Assembly (NCBI GenBank): GCA_963843465.1
Contig: CAWJKP010000001.1
Span: 992,001-1,056,000 of the forward strand
Length of the DNA: 64,000 bases
Direction of reading: 5' to 3'
Origin: CAWJKP01 sp963843465
Lineage (GTDB): Bacteria; Planctomycetota; Planctomycetia; Pirellulales; Thermoguttaceae
Shown here: positions 7,236 through 14,430 of the stretch, in pieces
Position numbering within the stretch: the stretch's first letter is position 1
Layout of the letters: every line of letters starts with the position of its first letter
The notes under the pieces: model-generated
Told to the model about the DNA's origin: nothing
The model's input: the letters and a program-made list of their open reading frames with translations, nothing else
Database searches by the model: none
Translations under genes and position numbers: made by a program

Positions 7236-8216
7236 TCACTTCGTCGCTTTCTTTTCTGGCTTCACGTCCCAGAGCTTGACTGTATTATTGTTCAGATTCC
7301 CCAAGTGTCCCGACGAGGCCAGAGTCTCGCCATCGGGGCTAAATGACACAGAATCCACCCAGGAGATATGCCTACCGAGAGCGGCGGTATTTTTGCCGGT
7401 GGCCACATCCCATAGTTTAATCGTCTCGCCCTGACTCCCCGATGCCAGGGTCTTTCCATCGGGCCTAAACGTCACGGAAAGGACACAGTGGGTATCTTGG
7501 AAAGTGGCGGTGTTCTTGGTGGTGGCCACGTCCCAGAGCTTGATGGTCATGTCCCCACTCGCTGATGCCAGGGTCTTGCCGTCCGGGCTGAACGCTACTG
7601 AGAAGATGACGTCCGTATGGCCCCGGAGGGTGGCCGTGTTCTTGCCAACGGCTACATCCCAAAGCCTGACCGTGTTGTCGTACCCACCGGAGGCCACGAT
7701 CTTGCCGTTAGGGTTATATGCCACGGACCTGACAACGGCGCTATTCGCGCCGAGGGTGGCGATGTTCTTGCCGGTGGCCACGTCCCACAGCTTGATCATC
7801 GTGTCCCAACTTCCCGAGGCAAGAGTCTTGCCGTCTGGGCCAAACGCCACAGTTTCGACGCGCTCCTTATGTCCGTTGATGGTGGCCGTGTTCTTGCCGG
7901 TGGCCATCTCCCAGAGCTTGATCGTGCCGTTCCAGTCCGCCGATGCCAAGGTCTTGCCGTCCCGGCTGAACGCAACGGCCAAGACAGCATTGGTATGCCC
8001 ATCGAGGGTGGCGGTGCTCTTGCCGGTTGCCATGTCCCAGAGTTTGATTGTCTGGTCACAACTCGCCGAAGCCAAGGTCTTGCCATCCGGGCTGAACGCC
8101 ACGGCTGTGACCTGATAGGCGTGCCCTTTGAGGTTATCCCGCAACTTCGGTTCCTGCGCCGAAAGCGGCGACGCCGTTACCAGTCCCAGACATGCCAACC
8201 ACAGCACCCGCGTCAT
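7236..8216 (-). CDS. Exported seven-bladed WD40 protein
   Basis: This 326-residue protein has a signal peptide (cleaved after SPLSAQ) followed directly by seven WD40 repeats of about 42 residues. Each repeat has the form VAFSPDGKTLASxSxDxTIKLWD; seven units predict one closed beta-propeller and no other domain. Adjacent repeats are very similar at the DNA level, suggesting recent expansion. Such proteins act as binding platforms; no partner is evident. Repeat element C lies 55 bp upstream of the start. Confidence 0.9.
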   Translation of the reverse strand: MTRVLWLACLGLVTASPLSAQEPKLRDNLKGHAYQVTAVAFSPDGKTLASASCDQTIKLWDMATGKSTATLDGHTNAVLAVAFSRDGKTLASADWNGTIKLWEMATGKNTATINGHKERVETVAFGPDGKTLASGSWDTMIKLWDVATGKNIATLGANSAVVRSVAYNPNGKIVASGGYDNTVRLWDVAVGKNTATLRGHTDVIFSVAFSPDGKTLASASGDMTIKLWDVATTKNTATFQDTHCVLSVTFRPDGKTLASGSQGETIKLWDVATGKNTAALGRHISWVDSVSFSPDGETLASSGHLGNLNNNTVKLWDVKPEKKATK

Positions 8217-8270
8217 AACTCACCTTCCCTTGTTCCGCCAACGGAAGTCGCAGCCGTCGCCGCAGCTTCC

Positions 8271-8307
8271 ATCCCCCAAAGGTCTGAACTGCCGGTCAGT
8301 CTACCAT
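8271..8307. repeat. Upstream repeat C, copy 1
   Basis: 37 bp matching 10235-10271 at 33 positions, sharing CAAAGGTCT and CAGTCTACCAT. Each copy sits about 30-90 bp upstream of a minus-strand start codon, so it may be a leader or promoter element. Confidence 0.65.
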
Positions 8308-8367
8308 CCGTCCACGGCCCGCACCACCAGGCGGCGACCCGCTCGGCGGCTGCGGCGGGTTGGGCGG

Positions 8368-8817
8368 CTATGGGTTTCCTTTCGTGGATTGCCCAGCGGA
8401 CAAGGCTGGCGCGGTGTGTCGCCTCAGAACAATATAAGTTGGCTCGCCACCGTCTTTGGGAATAAGACCGACAACACGAAACTCCTCGCCGGGCACACCA
8501 GGAACGTGAAACCTACGAGTCTTGCCGTTGGCCCAGAAACTCCCGGCTAACGGCTCGCCTTTTCCTGCACAGGCTGCTCCCATGTCCTGATACGGCCCTG
8601 GACGATCCGGCCCCTGAACAAGATCAAAACCATCGTACTTGCCCAACGCAAGCACTTCAGGCAGCGTGTGGTAGGCTACTGGACGCGGTCGGTGGAAATG
8701 CCATCTATTAACGACTCCCATTGCCAGAGCAGTCGCAGCCAACACCAGCAGGAGCGTCGGCAAGCTGTACTGATACCAGCGGCGTCTCGGCTTCGGCATT
8801 GCGAGCTTCCGTCTCAT
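8368..8817 (-). CDS. Small membrane-anchored protein with RRWYQYSL motif
   Basis: This is a 149-residue protein. ATG 8817 is chosen because it overlaps the upstream stop (ATGA) and gives the short basic N-terminus RRRWYQYSLPTLLLVLAATA, a pattern seen at the start of many planctomycete membrane-anchored proteins. One transmembrane helix spans residues about 16-35. The remainder is soluble and extracytoplasmic, with no recognised domain. It is translationally coupled to the DUF457-type gene. Confidence 0.65.
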   Translation of the reverse strand: MRRKLAMPKPRRRWYQYSLPTLLLVLAATALAMGVVNRWHFHRPRPVAYHTLPEVLALGKYDGFDLVQGPDRPGPYQDMGAACAGKGEPLAGSFWANGKTRRFHVPGVPGEEFRVVGLIPKDGGEPTYIVLRRHTAPALSAGQSTKGNP

Positions 8818-9362
8818 TTCTGAAGCCCCGGATGACCGCAGCAGGGAGAACGGCGTCTGTAGTAACGCCAAGCCATGACCAGACCGACCACCAGGCTCGT
8901 CGGCAGCCACACCCACAACAATTCGCTGCGTACGGCACGGCTGTGCCGGGGGTCCGGCAACTCCAAGGCTATATCTGAAACCGGGATTGGTCCCCAGTTC
9001 CCGTAGCGCCCACCCATCGGCCAGAAGAAGAGAACGCCTTCGCCACCCCTGGTCAGCGCGTCAAGCAGCCCGTGCGAGGCGATGACCAGAAAGAACAGGA
9101 CGGCCAGCGACCACCAACTCGCCCGAAAGTAACGGAACAGCATGCCCGCTACGATCGCACCCAACAACAGGGCGAAGGCGAGCGAGTGCGTGATTCCCCG
9201 GTGGCCCAGCGGGGCGTTGTAGGCGGCCATGGAGAAGACATCAAGGTCTGGGATTATCGGCAAGATTGCCGCCAGGCCCCAATATGCCCAGGGCATTGGC
9301 CGCACTGCGTACAAGCGTGCCAGCCCCAACCCGACAACTGCGTGGGTGTAATCCGTACACAT
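8814..9362 (-). CDS. DUF457-type membrane-bound metal-dependent hydrolase
   Basis: This 182-residue integral membrane protein has about four hydrophobic segments. The YdjM/DUF457 features are visible: an N-terminal His (YTHAVVGLG), the acidic motif PIIPDLDVFS, and the HRGITHS motif near residue 54. A second His lies in ASHGLLDALT. The family binds metal and is assumed to be hydrolytic, but substrates are unknown. It is first of a two-gene coupled pair. Dispersed repeat B lies 40 bp upstream. Confidence 0.8.
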   Translation of the reverse strand: MCTDYTHAVVGLGLARLYAVRPMPWAYWGLAAILPIIPDLDVFSMAAYNAPLGHRGITHSLAFALLLGAIVAGMLFRYFRASWWSLAVLFFLVIASHGLLDALTRGGEGVLFFWPMGGRYGNWGPIPVSDIALELPDPRHSRAVRSELLWVWLPTSLVVGLVMAWRYYRRRSPCCGHPGLQK

Positions 9363-9401
9363 CTGATTGTCACCGATTCCTGCCCGCTTCCATCGCCCCT
9401 G

Positions 9402-9503
9402 CCGGAGCGATCAGCGTCGAGCTACCAGGGATTCTACAGCGCCACGGCGGCCTGCACCACGCCCAAGGCGTGCCCGCAGGGCCTCAGCGGGCGGGCGGTG
9501 TTG
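9402..9503. repeat. Dispersed upstream repeat B, copy 2
   Basis: The partner of 6718-6819. It lies just upstream of the DUF457-type gene and its right end overlaps the last codons of the ankyrin gene (stop at 9484), so that protein's tail is encoded by repeat sequence. Confidence 0.8.
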
Positions 9504-10203
9504 GCCGCTTGTCATTTGCTGAAAACCGGCCCTTTGCCCAATCGAGCGGCGTTCGACCGTCCGAATCGCGTGCCTGGGGATCAGCGCCCTTCTTCAACAG
9601 TAACTCAGTCAGTTCCTTTGACCACGACGCTACATGCAGTGGCGTTGTGTCGCCCGGCCCGTCGATGTAGATTCCTGTCCTGGTGTTGACATTCGCGCCG
9701 TACTCGATCAACACCTTCGCGATTTCCCCATTGTGGGCTGCGATTGCGCTGTACAGGGCCGTGCCTCCCTTGGAATCGCGAGCGTCGAGGCCACATTTGT
9801 GTGACAGCAACATGAGCAGGATCGTCTGCTGATCCCGGACGCGAGATTCGATCTGCGCCCTGGGAATCCTGGCTTTCTGCTCGTGGGCCCAGGTCCAGTC
9901 TTCGGTGGTGCTCTTGACTTCGCGAGGTGGATCGGGGTAAGGCGACGAGTCGGCAAGTGCAATCAGCGGCGTCCAGTCTCCCCCTGCCACAGGCCAGCCC
10001 AAGTCCCACTTATCCTGGAACACTTTGATATCGCCCCTGCCAAACTTAGCGTTTGGGTCGGCCCCGGCTCGTAATGCAGCGACAACTCCCCGCACGTCAA
10101 GACGATGGCAGGCGACAATCAGCTTCTGGTTCAGACTCAAGGTGTCCGCAGCAACGGCGTTTACAGATACGGCCAGTACAACAATAATTGAAAGCGTCTG
10201 CAT
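9484..10203 (-). CDS. Exported ankyrin-repeat protein
   Basis: This is a 239-residue protein from ATG 10203, chosen because a signal peptide follows (MQTLSIIVVLAVSVNAVAA) and repeat element C lies just upstream; an ATG at 10236 is also in frame. Three ankyrin-type units are visible: VRGVVAALRAGADPNAK, EIAKVLIEYGANVNTR and ELTELLLKKGADPQARDSDG. A poorly conserved insert (residues about 70-125) separates the first from the others. It probably mediates protein binding outside the cytoplasm. The C-terminus runs into repeat B. Confidence 0.8.
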   Translation of the reverse strand: MQTLSIIVVLAVSVNAVAADTLSLNQKLIVACHRLDVRGVVAALRAGADPNAKFGRGDIKVFQDKWDLGWPVAGGDWTPLIALADSSPYPDPPREVKSTTEDWTWAHEQKARIPRAQIESRVRDQQTILLMLLSHKCGLDARDSKGGTALYSAIAAHNGEIAKVLIEYGANVNTRTGIYIDGPGDTTPLHVASWSKELTELLLKKGADPQARDSDGRTPLDWAKGRFSANDKRPTPPAR

Positions 10204-10234
10204 GTAAGTTGCTCGATACCGGACTCGCTCGGCC

Positions 10235-10271
10235 ATCCCTCAAAGGTCTTGACTGCCGCTCAGTCTACCAT
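10235..10271. repeat. Upstream repeat C, copy 2
   Basis: The partner of 8271-8307. It lies 32 bp upstream of the chosen ankyrin start. Confidence 0.65.
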
Positions 10272-10334
10272 TTTCGCTCGGCCAGCTCCACCAAGCGGTA
10301 ACGCGGTCTGAGGCCGAAGCTTGTTGTTTCGCGG

Positions 10335-10526
10335 CTATCGCCGCAGAAGCCGAAACGCCCACGCGCACAGGACGCCCGTCACTACCAGACCGCCCCACGA
10401 TGGCCACACGGGGATAGCCCGGTCCCCGACGTGGATCGGCACCTGATAGACCACCCGAGCAAGGTGCACCACCGCACTCAAGCCAAAGATGGTGCCCGAG
10501 ACGACGAAATAGGCTTTGCGGCTCAT
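10335..10526 (-). CDS. Small two-helix membrane protein
   Basis: This is a 63-residue protein with GGGGAG upstream of ATG 10526. Two hydrophobic helices (YFVVSGTIFGLSAVVHLARV and GGLVVTGVLCAWAFRLL) are joined by a short loop ending PVWPSWGG. This MSRKAYF-type pattern fits short planctomycete membrane proteins of unknown role. It is 38 bp downstream of the DUF4139 gene and may share its transcript. Confidence 0.65.
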   Translation of the reverse strand: MSRKAYFVVSGTIFGLSAVVHLARVVYQVPIHVGDRAIPVWPSWGGLVVTGVLCAWAFRLLRR

Positions 10527-10564
10527 GTTTCAGCTCCCCATCATTCCAGTGGACCGTCCAGGTT

Positions 10565-12079
10565 TTACAGGGGCTCCCGCTTCCGTTCTGTGTTCACTTC
10601 CGGCCCGACCTTTCGGCGCTTGTATGTGACGCTGTAGTCAACCACCTGCTTCTTTCCCGGCTGAAGATCGAGGAAGTATTTGACGTGGTTCTGATCGACC
10701 CGCTCGACGCGCCCCGGCACGATATGCAGATCGACATAGGCCCCGGGCTCGTTGCTGCCCCAGTCCTTCGGCTGTTCGCCCTCGCCCCAGAGCACCACGT
10801 TGGCATCGAACTGCCGTTCGACTTCGGTCTTGGCCAAGACCGGCTTGCCCGAGACCAGCTCCTCCTCGTAGAAGAACGTCTCGTCGTAGTCGATCAGGTC
10901 GTAGTACAGGACGAACTTGTCGTCCAGCCTTCGCTTGTACTGCCGGGCCACGACGTTGGCGGTCTTCTGGTCCTTGAGCCTGCGGTGGATCGTGATGTCC
11001 TTATCCGGCCCGACGTTGACTTCCACGCGGTCGCCGATGGGGACGTACTTGGTCTCGGTGCCGCCCACGTAGGCGAGGTCCTTGGTCTGGTACTCGGAGA
11101 AGAGCCTCACCGTGCCGTTGGGCAACGGCGAGAGCCCGAGATTCTCCATCGCCGACAACTTCTTCTCTTTGCCGTTGTCGTCTAGCAGCTTGACGTTCTT
11201 GAAGCGGTAGAACTTGGTGAACTGCTGGCCGCCGTCGCGGTCGGTCAGCTTGTAGACGCATTCCAGCGGCACGTCGGCCACCTTCAGGGCCACCAGCCGC
11301 TTCGGCTCCTTGTCCTTGATGTCCTCGCGGCCTTCGATGGAAAAGAGGAAGTATTCGGAGAGGCCTTCCTTCTTGACCTCCTTGGTAGCCTCACGAATAA
11401 CTCCGTCTCGCCAGAGAACGTTGCCTCTATCTCCCCGCGCGTCGTATTCCATCGTTCTCTTGGCCAACTCATCGCGCATTACCGCACGGCCCGCGGGACC
11501 GCTGCTCGGGAACCCTTTGCCCGGTGCTGGCCGTTGGGCCAGATCGGCGATCTTCTCCACCAGGTTGATCGTGCCCACGACCAGCCTGGTCTGGGCGTTG
11601 TCGTAAAGCTCGCCCGAGCTGTTGGTCACCCGCACGTAGCCGGTGACGTTGAGCTTTGTCTCGTCCTCGTTGGCGATGCCCACGTAATCGGCCGCCCAGG
11701 TGATGCCGCTGGTGAAGTAGCGGATCTCCACGGGGATCTTGCCCGCCATCTGGCTCTTGATGTTCCACTGGAGGGCGTCGTTGCGGCCTGCGGGGAACGT
11801 GGTATCGACCAGATCGACCTTGTCCTGATGGTCGAGAATCCTGAACTCGATGGAGGTCGGGTCGATCAGGGTGTTGGCCCAGGCGAACTGGATGCGGTTG
11901 ATACCTTCCTTGACGGTCAGGAGCCGGTGCTCCCGGACCATGGTGATGTCCTCGGAGTTGTAGATCGTGAGCTGCGTGCCCTCACGGGTGGGAATGGTCA
12001 CGAGATCGACGGCGGCCAGGGCTGGGGCGGCCAGCGCCACCAGCAGCATCGCCGTCAGCCAGCACCTCAGTTTCCGCAT
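10565..12079 (-). CDS. Exported DUF4139-domain protein
   Basis: This is a 504-residue protein. ATG 12079 is chosen: GAGGAG lies seven bases upstream, and a signal peptide follows (MRKLRCWLTAMLLVALAAPA). The body is beta-rich with the DUF4139 signature region around residues 125-155 (VEIRYFTSGITWAADYVG) and YVRVTNSSGELYDNAQTRLVVG. The C-terminal half contains the conserved late strands (VVDYSVTYKRR). DUF4139 proteins are exported and of unknown biochemical function. Dispersed repeat A lies about 60-185 bp upstream. Confidence 0.85.
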   Translation of the reverse strand: MRKLRCWLTAMLLVALAAPALAAVDLVTIPTREGTQLTIYNSEDITMVREHRLLTVKEGINRIQFAWANTLIDPTSIEFRILDHQDKVDLVDTTFPAGRNDALQWNIKSQMAGKIPVEIRYFTSGITWAADYVGIANEDETKLNVTGYVRVTNSSGELYDNAQTRLVVGTINLVEKIADLAQRPAPGKGFPSSGPAGRAVMRDELAKRTMEYDARGDRGNVLWRDGVIREATKEVKKEGLSEYFLFSIEGREDIKDKEPKRLVALKVADVPLECVYKLTDRDGGQQFTKFYRFKNVKLLDDNGKEKKLSAMENLGLSPLPNGTVRLFSEYQTKDLAYVGGTETKYVPIGDRVEVNVGPDKDITIHRRLKDQKTANVVARQYKRRLDDKFVLYYDLIDYDETFFYEEELVSGKPVLAKTEVERQFDANVVLWGEGEQPKDWGSNEPGAYVDLHIVPGRVERVDQNHVKYFLDLQPGKKQVVDYSVTYKRRKVGPEVNTERKREPL

Positions 12080-12136
12080 CGGCCAACTCCTCATTTTCCC
12101 CCCAATTCTACCTTCCGCCCTGCTCGGTTGCTCTGC

Positions 12137-12263
12137 CGTTTGACGAGAAGCAGCCAGGAATGGTTCCGGGGTCTGCCGGGCCAAGGCGGCTCGTCGCTTC
12201 CCGTGTCAAGATGGGCAATATGCCCGTGAAGGCCGCTAGCTTTGCGCCAGGCGTCCTCTCGCA
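12137..12263. repeat. Dispersed upstream repeat A, copy 2
   Basis: The partner of 4848-4973. It lies upstream of the DUF4139 gene and overlaps the 3' end of a doubtful open frame. Confidence 0.75.
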
Positions 12264-12577
12264 TCCCAGGCACTTTCAGCCGCCCGGCGTCCAAGCCCTC
12301 GCCAGTGGCTTTCTTGCGCTCTTTGCGGGCCTATGGCGGGCCGGTTCGCCTTGGCATCCGCCGTGGCCGACTCGCCGGGCCGCAAGTGGACCTGAATCTG
12401 CATCCGGCCCACGGGTTTCGGAACAGGCATGGGCGAACGGGGCAGCGCGATCTGCTGCGGCGAAGGGCTGGAGGAGGTCTTGCCGGTCAGCCTGTCCAGC
12501 GGTCTCTGGCTCTGCTGCTGGCGGATGACCGCCTTCGCCACCTGCGCGATGGTCGGTTCACTCTGGGCGGTCGCCAT
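12236..12577 (-). CDS. Doubtful open frame next to the yjbQ break
   Basis: This is a 113-codon frame from ATG 12577. The first 70 residues look protein-like (TIAQVAKAVIRQQQSQRPLD, then IALPRSPMPVPKPVGRM). The rest overlaps dispersed repeat A. It begins just past the break in yjbQ and could be the 3' remnant of another gene brought next to it. No family is recognised. Confidence 0.25.
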   Translation of the reverse strand: MATAQSEPTIAQVAKAVIRQQQSQRPLDRLTGKTSSSPSPQQIALPRSPMPVPKPVGRMQIQVHLRPGESATADAKANRPAIGPQRAQESHWRGLGRRAAESAWDARGRLAQS

Positions 12578-12879
12578 ACCGGGTAATTTCGCATTTCGGC
12601 AGTGCTTGGCGGAGCTTTTCGACCCCGTTCGTGCCAAGCCTGTTCGTGGCCGTAGTCGCGGCTGGGCGGGATCAGGCGGTCCAGCATTTCCGGCAGGTCA
12701 TACTCAAGTCCCGGCTCGAACTCGATGGTGCCCACCGCCGCCGTGCTGCCGACGCAGGACACCTGCACGATGCCGGTCGTGACGCCGGAGCGCCCGACGA
12801 TGGCCGCAACCTGGTCGGTCAGATCGTCCATTTGCCGGTGGCCTGTCGTCTCAAAGGAGATTTGTTCCTGGTAGACCAT
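12487..12879 (-). pseudogene. yjbQ: Truncated YjbQ-family protein (N-terminal part only)
   Basis: The frame starts at ATG 12879 behind GAGGA. Residues 1-83 match the YjbQ/UPF0047 family (thiamine-phosphate-synthase-like): MVYQEQISFETTGH, VGSTAAVGTIEFEPGLEYDL, PPSRDYGHEQAWHE. Normally the chain continues with a GNGHSH-type segment and a GTWQQI strand, about 135-140 residues in all. Here it switches to unrelated sequence after residue 83 and runs to a stop at 12487. A YjbQ-type tail is found 5.2 kb away at 18049-18165. The gene lies 29 bp downstream of the GH62 gene. Confidence 0.8.
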
Positions 12880-12907
12880 GCAAACTATCCTCGGGCCCGA
12901 TGTTCAG

Positions 12908-13938
12908 CTACTTGGTCATCTCCAAGACGCCCAGCCGCCAAGGAATCTTGCCGTAGGGACTTGCTCGGTACTCGGAATCGCTGGCACCCTGGAACAAAAA
13001 CCGGACATCAGCAGGGTCAATCTCCATCGTCTCATCCACGCCGGTGCGGAGCAGCTCCCCGTGGCTGATGTTGGTCGTCCACTGCTTGCCTTGCACGACG
13101 TTGGAAACGGCGGCAAACGGCTTGTCGCGGCGGTCGGCCAAACCATGCCAGGGTCCTTCCAGCCGATCCGCCAGGTAGGCTTTGTAATAGCGCCGTGCGT
13201 CGGCCTGGGCTTCGACGATGGTTAGGTACTTGTCCATACTCTTGAGCCGGTAGGTGTGCGATGCCTCGAAAATGTCGGCCTGAATGGCCAGCACGGGCTG
13301 CGACCAGCCACTGGGAAAATCGGCCAGCTTCGTTTCGCACCGCCACATCCGCCCATCGTTCGACGTGTAGAAGAAATGCGCCTTCATGTCATCGCAGATC
13401 ACCCAGAAGTCGATCCATTTCCGCTTCTCCGATCCCTCTGGAAATAACCAGTGTGGCTTGGACCAGGACTGCGGATTGCCGAGGGTCGTGGTGGTGGAGT
13501 ATGCCGGACCGAAGGGCGGCTTGTGGTTCCTGTCGGCGATCTGGTAGAGCAGATACCACAGCTTCTGTGGCCGGAAGAAGAAAACCTGCGGGCGCAATAA
13601 TACTGATCGTGGAGGTTCAGCCGGTGCCGAGGGGCCTGATCAGCTTCCTTCCAGTCAGCGAAGTTCAGATACTCGATGTCCACCTTGCCCGAGGCCAACC
13701 GCACGGTGGCGAACATGTGCCATCGGTCTTGATCGTGGACAATCGTCGGGTCCTTGATCGAGATGGCCGGATCAGCAGCCCTGTTGCTTGGCCTCACCAG
13801 CGGTGCCGACGTATGCCATGAGAACCGGCCATCCACAAACGCCTTCCAGGCGGCCTTGTCTGCGGCAGCGGTGGATACGGCTGTTGAACCTGCGATCACG
13901 ACCGCCAACGCCAGGTAGCAACTCGATGTGCGTCTCAT
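12908..13938 (-). CDS. GH62 alpha-L-arabinofuranosidase (frameshifted)
   Basis: Two overlapping frames make one exported GH62 enzyme of about 342 residues. The first part has a signal peptide, then FVDGRFSWHTSAPLVRPS, IKDPTIVHDQDRWHMFATV and LNLHDQYYCA. The second continues PQVFFFRPQKLWYLLYQIAD, IDFWVICDDMKAHFFYTSND, and ends in the HTYRLK and YRASPYGKIPWRLGVLEMTK segments. The shift is one missing base in the GGG run at about 13590-13592; restoring it gives YYCAPQVFFFRP. GH62 removes arabinose side chains from arabinoxylan. The gene follows ybaK-like at 12 bp, so co-transcription is likely. Confidence 0.85.
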
Positions 13939-13950
13939 TTCTGCCTTCTT

Positions 13951-14418
13951 CTACTCTGCAAACTTTCCCAGTTCAGGTTTCTCAATCTGCACGTAATCAG
14001 CATAGCGCATGCTCACCGAGATGCCATGGTCCCCGGCGTTGAAGTTGATCACGTTGTTGTCGCCCAGCCGCTCGTCACAGAGCGTGGGCAGGCCGAAGAG
14101 GCTGCCGAAGGGCGGGATGCAACCAGGGGTGAGGCCGGTCATCTCCAGGACTTCCTCCCGCGTGGCGAACCGCAGCCTGTTCCAGCCCTTCGCCGAACGG
14201 GTGGCTTTGCTGGCCAGCTTCCGGTCCCCCGGCATGACGAACATGACAAAGGCGTCGTTGGCTTTGCAGATCAGGGCCTTGGCACCGCTGTCGGCAACGT
14301 AGCCTAAGACGCGGGACGCCTCATCGCTGGTATAGACTGGATCGTGGCGCAGTACCTGGAACGTGATTCCGTGCTGCTTGAGAAGGACTTCCACGCGGTT
14401 GAAGACGGATGCTGACAT
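13951..14418 (-). CDS. YbaK/EbsC-type aminoacyl-tRNA deacylase
   Basis: This 155-residue protein has a ribosome site (AAGGGGA) before ATG 14418. Full-length match to the YbaK/prolyl-tRNA editing fold: VLRHDPVYTSDEASRVLG, then GAKALICKANDAFVMFVMPG with the conserved Lys of the active site, then PGCIPPFGSLFGLPTL with the GxxxPxG loop. The family hydrolyses mischarged tRNAs in the cytoplasm. It sits 12 bp from the genes on either side in a minus-strand run. Confidence 0.85.
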   Translation of the reverse strand: MSASVFNRVEVLLKQHGITFQVLRHDPVYTSDEASRVLGYVADSGAKALICKANDAFVMFVMPGDRKLASKATRSAKGWNRLRFATREEVLEMTGLTPGCIPPFGSLFGLPTLCDERLGDNNVINFNAGDHGISVSMRYADYVQIEKPELGKFAE

Positions 14419-14430
14419 GCTTTGTCCCCT

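Noticed and set aside
7236..8216. Regular DNA repeats suggesting a repeat array
   Set aside because: They are WD40 codons repeated about every 126 bp within one open frame.
12137..12263. Promoter in repeat A based on a TTGACA sequence on the minus strand
   Set aside because: No matching -10 hexamer is present at 16-18 bp, so the hexamer match alone is not convincing.
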